A stretch of DNA of 64,000 bases from G963674685 sp964591275 (GCA_964591275.1 CAZQAE010000024.1:1-64000); one strand, 5' to 3'. Shown: positions 51,768-60,663, counted from the stretch's first letter. Numbers and translations: made by a program. Notes: generated by a model not told the origin, from the sequence alone.

Positions 51768-52130
51768 ATGAAGATTATTATTACTTGCAACGGAAATTCC
51801 CTCGAAGCCCCCATGGATCCACGCTTCGGGCGAGCCGCTGACTTTTGCCTGTACGATACGGAAACCAAGGCTTTTGAATTCCTATCCAACACGCAGAATC
51901 TCCAGGCCGCGCAAGGCGCCGGAACCCAGGCCGGCCAAAATGTCGCCAAAACTGGAGCGAAAGCCGTCATTACGGGCAACGTCGGCCCCAAAGCATATCA
52001 GGTTCTAAAACAAGCCGACATTCAAATATATCTCGGACAATTCGACACAGTGAGCCAAGCCATTGCCGCTTATGAGTCGGGGCAGTTGCAACCAACCTCG
52101 AATTCCAATAGAGACGGCCACTGGATGTAA
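51768..52130 (+). CDS. ORP/NifX-domain protein (dinitrogenase cofactor family)
   Basis: 120 residues after AAGGAGGGC. The NifX/NifB-C fold: MKIIITCNGNSLEAPMDPRF, GRAADFCLYDTE, AGQNVAKTGAKAVITGNVGP, KAYQVLKQADIQIY, ending with a His in DGHWM. Family members bind Mo-Fe or, in Orange Protein, a Mo-Cu-S cluster without covalent Cys. No nitrogenase genes are visible, and the two flanking ATPase types point to the ORP complex rather than nitrogen fixation. Confidence 0.88.
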   Translation: MKIIITCNGNSLEAPMDPRFGRAADFCLYDTETKAFEFLSNTQNLQAAQGAGTQAGQNVAKTGAKAVITGNVGPKAYQVLKQADIQIYLGQFDTVSQAIAAYESGQLQPTSNSNRDGHWM

Positions 52131-52168
52131 GTGACACGGAAATACTTCCTCATACAACGGAGAACATA

Positions 52169-53404
52169 GTGGCTAATCAACAATGTGACACGCAGTCCCG
52201 TGAAAAAACAATGAAAATTGAAGACGAGCGGATCAAAGCAACGCTCGACAAGGTCAAAAACATCATCTGCGTGATGAGTGGAAAAGGCGGCGTCGGGAAA
52301 TCCACCGTAGCCGTAAATCTGGCCGTGTCCCTGGCGCGAGATGGACAAAAAGTCGGATTGATGGACGTGGATCTTCACGGACCGACTGTTCCCGTCATGC
52401 TGGGAACGGTGCACCAGAAACTGAAGAAAGAGGGGAACTACCTCGCCCCGCTGGACTACTCGAAGAATCTCAAAGTCATGTCGATCGGGAACCTCCTCGA
52501 CACGGAAGATCGCGCTGTGATCTGGCGCGGCCCACTGAAAATCGGCGCCATCCGGCAGTTCATTAGCGATGTGAACTGGGGTGCTTTGGATTATTTGATC
52601 GTCGATTCCCCACCGGGCACCGGCGACGAACCCTTGACGATAGCGCAGACGATGCCTCGGGCCAAAGCCCTGATCGTCACAACCCCGCAGGAAGTCAGTC
52701 TCGCCGATGTCCGCAAGTCCATCAGTTTCTGTCAAAACCTTAAAATGGATGTTATCGGTCTCATTGAAAACATGGCCGGCTTCAAATGCCCTAATTGCGG
52801 GCATCAAACAGACTTGTTCGGCGCCGGCGGCGGTGAGACGACGGCCCGAACCGCCAGTCTGCCCTTTTTGGGCAGCGTTCCCATTGATCCAGCCGTGGTC
52901 TTTAGCGGCGACGCGGGAAAACCACCGGCAACGGACGCCATTCCCGGCCCGGGCATGGTGGCATTTTCGCAAATCGTACTCGCCGTCAAGAAGCAATTGG
53001 ATACCGATAACGCCAAAGCCACCGAAAACGCATCGACTGAGGTCTCAGAAAACACATCCAAGGGTGAAACTTGCGTCATCGCCGTTCCCACATCCAATGG
53101 CGTGCTCTGCGAACATTTCGGTCATTGCGAAACGATGCAACTTTTCAATGTAGTTAACGGAAAAATCCAAGGAGTCAAGTCCGAGACTCCTCCTCTGCAT
53201 GCTCCCGGCGTCATGCCAAAATGGCTGTCGGAATTAGGCGCGACACGCATCATCGCCGGCGGCATGGGTCAGAAAGCTATAGACCTTTTCGAGCAATTCG
53301 GCGTCCACGTCATCACCGGCGCATCGTCTGCTCCTTCTCAAGAGGTCGTTGAAAGCCACTTGGCCGGTGCGCTGGCGACGACTGAAAACGTCTGTGATCA
53401 TTAA
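52169..53404 (+). CDS. MrpORP: Mrp/ApbC ATPase fused to an ORP domain
   Basis: 411 residues from a GTG (MANQQCD). Residues 30-285 are Mrp/ApbC: VMSGKGGVGKSTVAVNLAVS, MDVDLHGPTVPVML, VDSPPGTGDEPLTIAQT, and the cluster-binding MAGFKCPNCGHQTDLFG with CxxC. Residues 305-411 are a NifX/ORP domain (CVIAVPTSNGVLCEHFGHCE, GATRIIAGGMGQKAIDLF). This exact fusion is the MrpORP type described in Desulfovibrio, an Fe-S carrier linked to a Mo-Cu protein domain. It confirms the identity of the cluster. Confidence 0.88.
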   Translation: MANQQCDTQSREKTMKIEDERIKATLDKVKNIICVMSGKGGVGKSTVAVNLAVSLARDGQKVGLMDVDLHGPTVPVMLGTVHQKLKKEGNYLAPLDYSKNLKVMSIGNLLDTEDRAVIWRGPLKIGAIRQFISDVNWGALDYLIVDSPPGTGDEPLTIAQTMPRAKALIVTTPQEVSLADVRKSISFCQNLKMDVIGLIENMAGFKCPNCGHQTDLFGAGGGETTARTASLPFLGSVPIDPAVVFSGDAGKPPATDAIPGPGMVAFSQIVLAVKKQLDTDNAKATENASTEVSENTSKGETCVIAVPTSNGVLCEHFGHCETMQLFNVVNGKIQGVKSETPPLHAPGVMPKWLSELGATRIIAGGMGQKAIDLFEQFGVHVITGASSAPSQEVVESHLAGALATTENVCDH

Positions 53405-53483
53405 CGGTCGCCAGTAGTTGATCTCTGGTTGCCGTTGCGATAAAAATAATAGCGCCTTGGGTTGATTTCCCCGGTGGATAAAC

Positions 53484-54089
53484 ATGAAAAAACGACCCGT
53501 AAAATGCGCCGAATGTATAAAAAAAGAATGCTCGGACGGTGTTGATTGCTTCGAGGGGGCCGGAAGCCCCCTCAATCCCCTGAGCGATGAAGACCGTCGC
53601 ATCCTGCGCTCGGCTTCCGAGGTGGAAGCTGAGTTTTACATGAAGCTTACCCGACTCGAAGAAATCATCGAGTTTTCGAAGCGTATGAAATATGAGCGTA
53701 TTGGATTGGCCTTTTGCATTGGTTTTCGCGACGAGGCCCAAGTCTTAAGCCACATTCTCTCCAAACACTTCCAAGTCTATTCCGCATGTTGCAAGAACTG
53801 CGGCATCAGCAAAGATACACTCGATCTGTCGAAAATTGGCGACGGTTTCGAGGTTGCCTGCAATCCTGTCGGGCAAGCTCTTCTGTTGGCGTCGGAAGAT
53901 ACTCAAATGAACCTAATCGTCGGACTGTGCGTGGGGCACGACATGCTTTTCACAAAGCATTCCAAGGCTCCGGTATCGACCTTCGTGGTAAAGGATCGCG
54001 TTCTGGCGCATAATCCGATCGGAGCTCTTTACTCCGGCTATTATCTGCGAAGGAAATTCAACACGGACCGCCGAATAAAATTAAAGTGA
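53484..54089 (+). CDS. DUF1847 metal-binding protein
   Basis: 201 residues. N-terminal CAECIKKECSDG and a later CCKNCGISKDTLDL, plus CNPVGQALLLASEDTQMNLI and VGLCVGHDMLFTKHSKAPV, give the DUF1847 pattern of a cytosolic Cys-rich, probably metal-binding protein common in anaerobes. Role unknown. It lies 79 bases after MrpORP and 33 before DUF89, same strand, likely the same operon. Confidence 0.85.
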   Translation: MKKRPVKCAECIKKECSDGVDCFEGAGSPLNPLSDEDRRILRSASEVEAEFYMKLTRLEEIIEFSKRMKYERIGLAFCIGFRDEAQVLSHILSKHFQVYSACCKNCGISKDTLDLSKIGDGFEVACNPVGQALLLASEDTQMNLIVGLCVGHDMLFTKHSKAPVSTFVVKDRVLAHNPIGALYSGYYLRRKFNTDRRIKLK

Positions 54090-54122
54090 GGCCGACGGGC
54101 TCATGCAAGGAACCGACAAATT

Positions 54123-54986
54123 ATGAAAACCTACGAGGAGTGCATTCCGTGCGTCGGCAGACAGCTTGTACATTTGGCCGAAATGCTGAGCGACAACCCC
54201 GTGATGCAGCGGCGAATTCGTGATGCGGGCAAGCAGGCCTTTGATCCCAAATATATGAACTCCCCGCCGCCCTACTTCGCGCAACAAGTCCACAGGGCCA
54301 TTCGCAAAATCTCAGGCGTTGCCGACCCCTACGCGGACTTGAAACGCCAATACAACCAAAAAGCCCTTAATTACGCTCCCCGTTTGAAAAAGATGATCCT
54401 TGAATCGGAAAACCATTTTCGTCAGGCCGTGCTAATTTCGCTGGCCGGCAACATCATCGATTTCGGCGCCGGAAGCGACTTCAATTTGATGGAAACCATC
54501 CTGCGCGTCCTTGGCGAAGAGCCGGTTGTGGATGAAATCACCGATTTGGAAAATGCCATATCCAAGGCGAATAGAATCCTGTTCATCGGCGACAATGCCG
54601 GCGAAACAGTGATGGACCGACTGCTTATCGAAGAAATCAGCCCCGCCAAAGATATTTACTATTCCGTTCGGGGCGGCCCAATCCTTAATGACGCTACTAT
54701 GGAAGACGCCATTGAAGCCGGACTTGACCGATACGCGAAGCTTCTGTCCAATGGCTCCGACGCTCCGGGCATTATTTTTGATGATTGTTCCCTTGAATTC
54801 CGGCGGGAATTTGAAAATGCCGATCTCATTATCGCCAAGGGGATGGGCAACTACGAGACTCTGAGTGAAATATGCGATCCACGCCTATTTTTCATTCTTC
54901 TTATCAAATGTGAACTGGTCGCAAGGCACATTGGGCATAGGAAAGACGGCGCCGTCGTGATGAGGAGCCGTCCCACTGGCAGTTGA
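54123..54986 (+). CDS. DUF89-family protein (damage-control phosphatase type)
   Basis: 287 residues. Starts with TYEECIPCVGRQLVHLAEML, the CxxC-bearing N-terminus of the prokaryotic DUF89 branch. The core has LAGNIIDFGAG, RILFIGDNAGETVMDRLLIE, YSVRGGPILNDATMEDA and a KGMGNYETLSE motif, where Asp and Asn hold the metal. DUF89 proteins are metal-dependent phosphatases that remove damaged sugar or cofactor phosphates. Last gene of the ORP run; 20 bases before the next gene. Confidence 0.88.
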   Translation: MKTYEECIPCVGRQLVHLAEMLSDNPVMQRRIRDAGKQAFDPKYMNSPPPYFAQQVHRAIRKISGVADPYADLKRQYNQKALNYAPRLKKMILESENHFRQAVLISLAGNIIDFGAGSDFNLMETILRVLGEEPVVDEITDLENAISKANRILFIGDNAGETVMDRLLIEEISPAKDIYYSVRGGPILNDATMEDAIEAGLDRYAKLLSNGSDAPGIIFDDCSLEFRREFENADLIIAKGMGNYETLSEICDPRLFFILLIKCELVARHIGHRKDGAVVMRSRPTGS

Positions 54987-55006
54987 TATGCGAAGAGGCG
55001 TAAACC

Positions 55007-55861
55007 ATGCTGCATAAATCACCGACAACGACGAATTCACTGCTTCATTTCAGAGCCGCCTTTGCCATTTCCCCCCCGCTACTTACCGCAATGGCGTTGT
55101 GCGTTTTCTTGTGGTTTCCGGGCTGCCTGACTAAGGAAAAGTGTTTTCAAAACGCCGACTGCGAACCGCCGGAGATTTGCGACGCCGATGGCGACTGCGA
55201 CTATCAGTGTGAAAATGACAGCGATTGCGACGCCGGATTTGTATGTGATGACCACGAGTGCATTCCCGACTCATCCGGCGATGACGATCCTCTGTCCTGT
55301 CCGGCAGGCATGGTCCCTATTGCCAACGCGTACTGCATGGACATTTACGAGGCTTCCCGCCCGGACGCCACGGAATTCGATCCTGGAAGCGATTCCTCCA
55401 AGGCGATTTCCAAAGCTGGAGTCCTGCCCTGGCGTGTTGATGACAACGCTGAAGCGATGGCGGCATGCATGGCGGATGGCAAAGGGCTGTGCTCGGAGTC
55501 AGAGTGGTCTTTCGCCTGCCGCGGCACTGGGGAACTGGCATACGCCTATGGAAACTCCTACGATCCTGTAATCTGCAACGGCATCGACACTTTCGGCATG
55601 GGCAACCAACACCTTTTACCGACGGGATCGTTTTCGGAATGCGTCAACGAATACGGCGTTTATGACCTTAACGGCAATCTTTGGGAACATGTACTCGGCG
55701 GCGACGGGACTAAGGTTCGCGGCGGAGCATACAATTGCAGCAATTCAACGAACCTTCATCGCTGCGATTATATTCCGCAGACCTGGACGCCCTCCGCGCT
55801 TGGGTTTCGGTGCTGCCTGGAGTACTCCCAACCGGACGGCAATACGGGAGAAGATGAATGA
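55007..55861 (+). CDS. Cys-rich lipoprotein with SUMF1 domain
   Basis: 284 residues. A long leader and hydrophobic stretch end in the lipobox WFPGC. Residues 45-90 hold ten or so Cys in repeats like CFQNADCEPPEICDADGDC and CENDSDCDAGFVCDDHEC, a small disulfide-rich module of Dickkopf/EGF-like type. From about 105 it is a SUMF1 fold: CPAGMVPIANAYCMDIYEAS, LPWRVDDNAEAMAACMADGK, YGVYDLNGNLWEHVLG, KVRGGAYNCSN and ALGFRCCLEY. Probably an exported binding protein rather than a formylglycine generator. First gene of a six- to seven-gene run; its stop overlaps the next start by four bases. Confidence 0.75.
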   Translation: MLHKSPTTTNSLLHFRAAFAISPPLLTAMALCVFLWFPGCLTKEKCFQNADCEPPEICDADGDCDYQCENDSDCDAGFVCDDHECIPDSSGDDDPLSCPAGMVPIANAYCMDIYEASRPDATEFDPGSDSSKAISKAGVLPWRVDDNAEAMAACMADGKGLCSESEWSFACRGTGELAYAYGNSYDPVICNGIDTFGMGNQHLLPTGSFSECVNEYGVYDLNGNLWEHVLGGDGTKVRGGAYNCSNSTNLHRCDYIPQTWTPSALGFRCCLEYSQPDGNTGEDE

Positions 55862-57462
55862 ACGCCCGGCAATATCCAATGGCCTGGATGTTCCGATGGG
55901 TTGTTCTTGGTGTAATCGGAATCATATTAATCCCCGAAAATATTTCCGCACAACAAAGATCGCTCAAGACTCTCGATCAGTATTTTACTGAGGGGCAAGC
56001 ATTAATTAATGACTTGAAATCCCGAGAGGCAATAACGCTTCTGAAGGAAGCAAAAGTTCATTACCCGGATTCAGGAGCCGTTTCGCGTCTTTTGGCGCGG
56101 GCATATCTTATCGACAACAATCGATTTTGGGCCTTGAAGGTTTTACGCGAACATGCTCAAAAAACCGGCGACTGCGAAACATTGACATGGATCGCCTGGT
56201 TGCATCTGCAAAAGGGCGAGTTGGACCGTGCGGAATCCGTGTTGCGCCCGAACGACGCAAAATCAACGGGCTATTGCATGAGCGAGGATCTCGTCGCCGC
56301 AAGATGGAACCTGCTGCTTGCCATGTTGTCTCATTTTCAAAGCGATCCGGAATCCGCCAGAGCATTTCTTCTCACGGCGCAAAGGAATAAAACGATTTTC
56401 CCGGGAGACAAACAGCTTCTCAGATATCTGAATCTCATGGCTGATCCGGCTTGGTTGCAACCACTTCATTTTGGCGTTGAGCAAGCCGTCGGCTGGGATT
56501 CCAACGCCCTTTTGGCTTCGGCGAACGAGGTTCGTGATACGGATCAGGAAATCGCTTCGGGCCTGGTGAGCAACACGCATGAGATACGCGTTGTGCTGCC
56601 CATTTTGCCTTTTGTAAGCCCCAATCTGGAATATCGAGGTCGTTGGAAGGAATATTTTGAGGAAGCCGCGAAGGATTATAGTCTTTATGAAATGAATTAC
56701 CGGGCCGGACTTCTCCTTGGAGCCGCTTCGCCACGCTTTGGTCTTTATTATGCGGGCCAGGACCTACTCTACAAAGGCTCAGATAAATACGACGATGGTC
56801 CCCGATGGTTTTACGAGGCTCACCGTGGCGAAGTCGAAATTGATGCCGCAAAATGGCTCTTTATTTTTGGCGGCGCGGGCCGGCGAATTTTTCGCGAACG
56901 CGCTCGAACCAGAGACGAGTTTGACGGCGGCCTCACCCTGCGCGTCGGACTGCCATACAAGCTCTCATTCACCGCCATTGGATCAGGACGTTACTACGAC
57001 GCGCAGATTGACGCCTACGACGAACGCGGGGGAACTCTTCTCGGCGCCATCCACATCCCCTATTATCGGGACGGTTATTTTCGCATAGGCGGAAGCTGGT
57101 CCAAAGATAAATATCCGGATTCCTGGGATTACTTCGAGCAGGGAGAAAAACGAAGCGATGTGATGCAGCGTTTCTTTCCGGCTGTCTGGAGCCCCTCTTA
57201 TCACCATTTGCGCGTGGGGGCGACCTGGCAATATTCCGTGAGAGACTCAACCATCGATCAATACAGTTACGAGGCGCACGAAGTGCTTTTTAGAGCGTCT
57301 TTCAAGTGGGACTATAATCCCTGGGAGCCTTCAACAGCGAAAACACATAATCACACTAAACTGAGCTACGGTCTTTCCTACGCCGCGCAACAGGATCAGC
57401 ACATGCAGGACCTTCTGCGGCAAGAGGATGCGGCGCAACGAAGCTCTTCTTGCGTGGACTAA
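55858..57462 (+). CDS. TPR plus beta-barrel outer-membrane protein, Slam-like
   Basis: 534 residues. Signal peptide ending ISA-QQ. Residues 40-190 are TPR units (FTEGQALINDLKSREAITLL, LTWIAWLHLQKGELDRAESV, LLLAMLSHFQSDPESARAFL). From about 200 the sequence alternates in amphipathic strands rich in Tyr/Gly/Trp (LHFGVEQAVGWDSNALLASA; LEYRGRWKEYFEEA; FGLYYAGQDLLYKGS), a roughly 330-residue barrel. A TPR domain followed by a barrel is the plan of Slam, which moves lipoproteins to the cell surface. The upstream overlapping gene encodes a Cys-rich lipoprotein, a natural candidate client. Slam membership is inference. Confidence 0.6.
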   Translation: MNARQYPMAWMFRWVVLGVIGIILIPENISAQQRSLKTLDQYFTEGQALINDLKSREAITLLKEAKVHYPDSGAVSRLLARAYLIDNNRFWALKVLREHAQKTGDCETLTWIAWLHLQKGELDRAESVLRPNDAKSTGYCMSEDLVAARWNLLLAMLSHFQSDPESARAFLLTAQRNKTIFPGDKQLLRYLNLMADPAWLQPLHFGVEQAVGWDSNALLASANEVRDTDQEIASGLVSNTHEIRVVLPILPFVSPNLEYRGRWKEYFEEAAKDYSLYEMNYRAGLLLGAASPRFGLYYAGQDLLYKGSDKYDDGPRWFYEAHRGEVEIDAAKWLFIFGGAGRRIFRERARTRDEFDGGLTLRVGLPYKLSFTAIGSGRYYDAQIDAYDERGGTLLGAIHIPYYRDGYFRIGGSWSKDKYPDSWDYFEQGEKRSDVMQRFFPAVWSPSYHHLRVGATWQYSVRDSTIDQYSYEAHEVLFRASFKWDYNPWEPSTAKTHNHTKLSYGLSYAAQQDQHMQDLLRQEDAAQRSSSCVD

Positions 57463-57971
57463 TGTATTCCTGGCGAAAAATACAAGAACTTATCTATCCG
57501 ACTCTTCGCGACGCCCTCATCATTCTGGCCCTTTGCGCAGTCCTAGCCTGCTTCGTCAATCTTGTCCGCCCCGACTCACTGGATTGGTTTGCCGTGTGCG
57601 ATTACGACATCCTTGTCCCATGCCCGGAACCGATAGGTGAAGCGACCGCCATGAGCGTTGAGGATGCCAGGCGGCTCACATCAGATGATCTGCTCATTGA
57701 TGCCCGACTATCCGACGAGTTCTCACGTTGGCACGCGCCGGATTCGATCAACATTGTCTTCGATTATCTAACGCCGATTCCCGACGAGGCTATCCGGAAA
57801 ATCGCGGCGATGCGGGCTCATCGCATCATTGTCGCCGGCGACGGCCAGGACCCCGACTCGGGCGAGCAACTGGCCAAAGAGATTTCCGGGCGCGGCATCA
57901 AGAATGTCCATTTCATTGTCGGCGGGATGGCCCATATAAAATTTGCAAACGAGAATCATGGCGATGACTGA
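57462..57971 (+). CDS. Membrane-anchored rhodanese-like domain without catalytic Cys
   Basis: 169 residues from the ATG at 57462, whose A is the last base of the previous stop codon. One membrane helix (LIILALCAVLACFVNLV), then a rhodanese fold: MSVEDARRLTSDDLLIDARL, DEFSRWHAPDSINI, IIVAGDGQDPDSGEQLAKEI and NVHFIVGGM. Rhodaneses hold the sulfur on a Cys in the loop after the strand that here reads IIVAGDGQD, so the catalytic Cys is absent. It is more likely a binding or scaffold subunit for the adjacent MauE-type protein. Confidence 0.78.
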   Translation: MYSWRKIQELIYPTLRDALIILALCAVLACFVNLVRPDSLDWFAVCDYDILVPCPEPIGEATAMSVEDARRLTSDDLLIDARLSDEFSRWHAPDSINIVFDYLTPIPDEAIRKIAAMRAHRIIVAGDGQDPDSGEQLAKEISGRGIKNVHFIVGGMAHIKFANENHGDD

Positions 57972-58467
57972 AGTGAACCGAAATGATGGGATTTTGGCTT
58001 GGAAAGGCCATCCATATGTCGCCCTTGCCTGCCGCCTTTTTATCGGAGGGGTATTTGTCGCCGCTTGCATTTTCAAAATTAAAGACCCGGAAGTTTTCGT
58101 GTTGTCCATTGCAACGTACGACATTCTGCCGACTTCGCTGCTCAATCTGATGGCCATAATTCTACCTTGGCTGGAACTCGGCGTGGGGATATTGATCATC
58201 ATCGGCTATAAAACCAAGCCTTCGGCCCTGTTGATCGCCTTGATGATGCTCGTGTTTATGGCGGCTCTCGCTATTGCTCTTGCCCGCGGCATCGATATGT
58301 CCTGCGGCTGTTTCGCATCGGCGGAGGCCGGTGAGCAGATCACCCGGCTGACGATGCTTCGCGACCTGTGCTATCTGCTTCCGGCGATATACGTGCTCAT
58401 ATTTGACAATAATCCCATCGGCATCGGAAGCTTCCACCGCGCTCCACGAGAGAAAGGATCTATATGA
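57958..58467 (+). CDS. MauE/DoxX-family redox membrane protein
   Basis: About 170 residues, start ATG 57958 or 57964, overlapping the rhodanese gene. Four membrane helices with RLFIGGVFVAACIFKIKDPE and DMSCGCFASAE. This is the MauE/DoxX layout, where the CxC between helices 3 and 4 takes part in thiol-disulfide transfer. MauE is needed for forming disulfides in methylamine dehydrogenase; related proteins serve other disulfide-rich exported proteins. Overlaps the next gene by four bases. Confidence 0.8.
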   Translation: MAMTEVNRNDGILAWKGHPYVALACRLFIGGVFVAACIFKIKDPEVFVLSIATYDILPTSLLNLMAIILPWLELGVGILIIIGYKTKPSALLIALMMLVFMAALAIALARGIDMSCGCFASAEAGEQITRLTMLRDLCYLLPAIYVLIFDNNPIGIGSFHRAPREKGSI

Positions 58468-59327
58468 AGTATTGCCTTCTGATCGCCATCGCATTTTTTC
58501 TACTCGGGTCCCAATCATTTGCATCGGAGTTCGGCAGCGAATGCGTTTGTAAAAAATTAAGCGACGACAAAAAAGCAATCGCGGCGCAAATAATCAAAAC
58601 GCAGCATCCCTACGACTGCTGTGACAAGACTATCGCCGAATGCATAGACGAGCAAAATCCCTGCCGCATTGCTGTTCGTTTGCGAAACATGGTTTGCCGT
58701 ATGCTCAGCAAAGGCAAAAGCGTAAAGGACATTGAACGAGCGCTGGAAAAACGCGCCATGAGCATGACGCCCTCCTCTGAAAAAATCGAAGTGGATCTTG
58801 CGACCGCCGCTTTCGCCGGAGACAAAGACGCCCCTGTAACGTTGACGCTTTATACCTGCGTTCGATGTCCCTACTGCGCCATACTCATTCCAAGCCTGTA
58901 CAAGGAAGTTATGCAAGGATCGCTGAAGGGAAAGGTCCGGCTGGTTATGAAACTTTTCCCCATCAAAGGACACGAAGGATCAACGGAATCAGGAATCACC
59001 GCCATGGTCGCCTATCAGCAGAATATGGGCTTCGAGTTTTTGCTTTATGCCTACGAACATTTTGACGATTTCGAAACGGAAAAAATGCCCGCATGGGCAA
59101 AAGAGGTAGGAATTGAGGCCGGTATTTTCGATAAATCCTACAAAGACGCGGCCACGCGCAAGGCGCTCGTGGACAGCAAACGTGAAGGCATCAAAAACAA
59201 AGTGAAAGCGACGCCGACGCTGTTTATCAATGACCGTCGGTATCTGGCTCCCATGAATATTGAAATGATGCTGGATGTTTTGGAAGAGGAATACGAACGG
59301 CGGACCGGTAAGGAAAGGCAGCGGTGA
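58464..59327 (+). CDS. CcmH-like helical domain fused to a DsbA-like thioredoxin
   Basis: 287 residues with a signal peptide ending SFAS. Residues 20-105 have CVCKK, then helices AVRLRNMVCRMLSKGKSVKD and IERALEKRAM, which resemble the three-helix CcmH/NrfF domain (R--V---L--G-S--EI), with extra Cys (CCDK, CIDEQNPC). From 110 it is a DsbA-like thioredoxin: VTLTLYTCVRCPYCAILIPS with CPYC and cis-Pro KATPTLFINDRRYLAP. It is a periplasmic thiol-disulfide protein. CcmH homology is by pattern only and could be coincidence. Confidence 0.7.
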   Translation: MKYCLLIAIAFFLLGSQSFASEFGSECVCKKLSDDKKAIAAQIIKTQHPYDCCDKTIAECIDEQNPCRIAVRLRNMVCRMLSKGKSVKDIERALEKRAMSMTPSSEKIEVDLATAAFAGDKDAPVTLTLYTCVRCPYCAILIPSLYKEVMQGSLKGKVRLVMKLFPIKGHEGSTESGITAMVAYQQNMGFEFLLYAYEHFDDFETEKMPAWAKEVGIEAGIFDKSYKDAATRKALVDSKREGIKNKVKATPTLFINDRRYLAPMNIEMMLDVLEEEYERRTGKERQR

Positions 59328-59452
59328 CCGAAGCCGCGACGCGCCGATTGCCAATGAAAATATTTACCATTATAGTGCCGCACCGTAGGGTGGTTGGCAA
59401 GAAAAGAAGCGTTGAAAAGAAATATCCGAAGCCCAATTAAAAGAAGTATTCC

Positions 59453-60613
59453 ATGAAGCAAGAAAAACAACTACCCCAATTAATCGTCATGGCTGCACTG
59501 ATGCTCATTGGCTTGGCTTGCAGTCTCTATCTTGCCGAGCTTTTCATACAGGTTTACGGCGGAGGAGGCCGCGCGATCAACAGCTTTTGCGCCGTCAGCG
59601 AAGGTTTTAATTGCGTGACGGTCGCCAACAGCAAATGGTCTGTTGCCCTGCGAGTTCCGACGGCTTTCTGGGGGGTGGAATTCTATCTTGCCCTATTGGC
59701 CTACGCCTTCCTGTCATATTTTTCCCTGTGGCCATTTCGCAAGTGGCAATCGATTCTGTTTGCCGCCAACGCTTTATCCCTGCCTTTTTGCCTATTCCTT
59801 GAGTTTGCCTGCATTGCCTACATTAAATCCATTTGCATACTTTGCGTCACGGTACACACCCTTAATCTTGCTTCAGTTTTGTTTCTCGGGATTTTCCACC
59901 GCAAACGATTCAAGGAATTTGTTTTTGAGGGACCGTTGGAAATCCTCCGGATCTTTGCCTCCAAACCTATTGCGCGTTACCTGATTATTACTACCGTGAT
60001 CGTCGGTGCCTCGCAAATCGCTTGGATGCCCTTCGTCCTCTACTCCGACGCCCCCGTGACGACTCGCTGGCAGGGAATGCTGGTCTCGGGATTTTCCATC
60101 GGCCCAGTCGACGCACCGATCAAAATCGATGAATTCACCGATTTTCAATGTCCCTTTTGCGGCAAAGCCCATCACGTCATTATGGAACTTCTTGCGGAAT
60201 ATCCCGACAAAATCCTTTTGACGCACCGGGATTATCCTTTGGACATACAATGCAATCCCTATTTGAAAAAGCCCTTTCACCCGGATGCCTGTAATGCTTC
60301 GCTATATGCCCGATGCGCTGCGCAGCAAGACCTCTTTCGCCCAATGGAGGAACTGCTGTTCGGCAATCGCTTCATGCTTCAGAAATCAGATATGAAAAAA
60401 AACGCCGAACAGATTGGATGCGACATGGACCGGTTTCATCAATGCCTGGATGATCCGGAAACCATGCGCGCTCTGCTGGAAGACATTCATGAAGCGAAAC
60501 GACGCGGCATTAAGGGAACTCCAACATTTTACGTCAACGGTGAGCCGAACGTCGGACTTAAATCCCTGGAGCGGTGGAGAGAAATAATTCAACCTCTGCT
60601 CGTCGCCCATTAA
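59453..60613 (+). CDS. VKOR fused to a DsbA-like thioredoxin
   Basis: 386 residues. Four to five membrane helices form a vitamin K epoxide reductase domain: the loop Cys pair FCAVSEGFNCV and the quinone-side CILC, with conserved S/T. After a helix near 180 comes a DsbA-like domain: IDEFTDFQCPFCGKAHHVIM and the cis-Pro KGTPTFYVNG. VKOR reoxidises the attached thioredoxin using quinone, so this single chain can make disulfides in the periplasm, replacing DsbA/DsbB. Located 125 bases after the CcmH-DsbA fusion. Confidence 0.88.
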   Translation: MKQEKQLPQLIVMAALMLIGLACSLYLAELFIQVYGGGGRAINSFCAVSEGFNCVTVANSKWSVALRVPTAFWGVEFYLALLAYAFLSYFSLWPFRKWQSILFAANALSLPFCLFLEFACIAYIKSICILCVTVHTLNLASVLFLGIFHRKRFKEFVFEGPLEILRIFASKPIARYLIITTVIVGASQIAWMPFVLYSDAPVTTRWQGMLVSGFSIGPVDAPIKIDEFTDFQCPFCGKAHHVIMELLAEYPDKILLTHRDYPLDIQCNPYLKKPFHPDACNASLYARCAAQQDLFRPMEELLFGNRFMLQKSDMKKNAEQIGCDMDRFHQCLDDPETMRALLEDIHEAKRRGIKGTPTFYVNGEPNVGLKSLERWREIIQPLLVAH

Positions 60614-60663
60614 ACGAAGTTGAGCCCCTTTCACTTATCCGATCATTTACCTATGATTAACGC

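Noticed and set aside
51768..52130. Nitrogen-fixation nifX
   Set aside because: No nitrogenase or nifB/E/N genes; neighbours are the ORP/MrpORP set.
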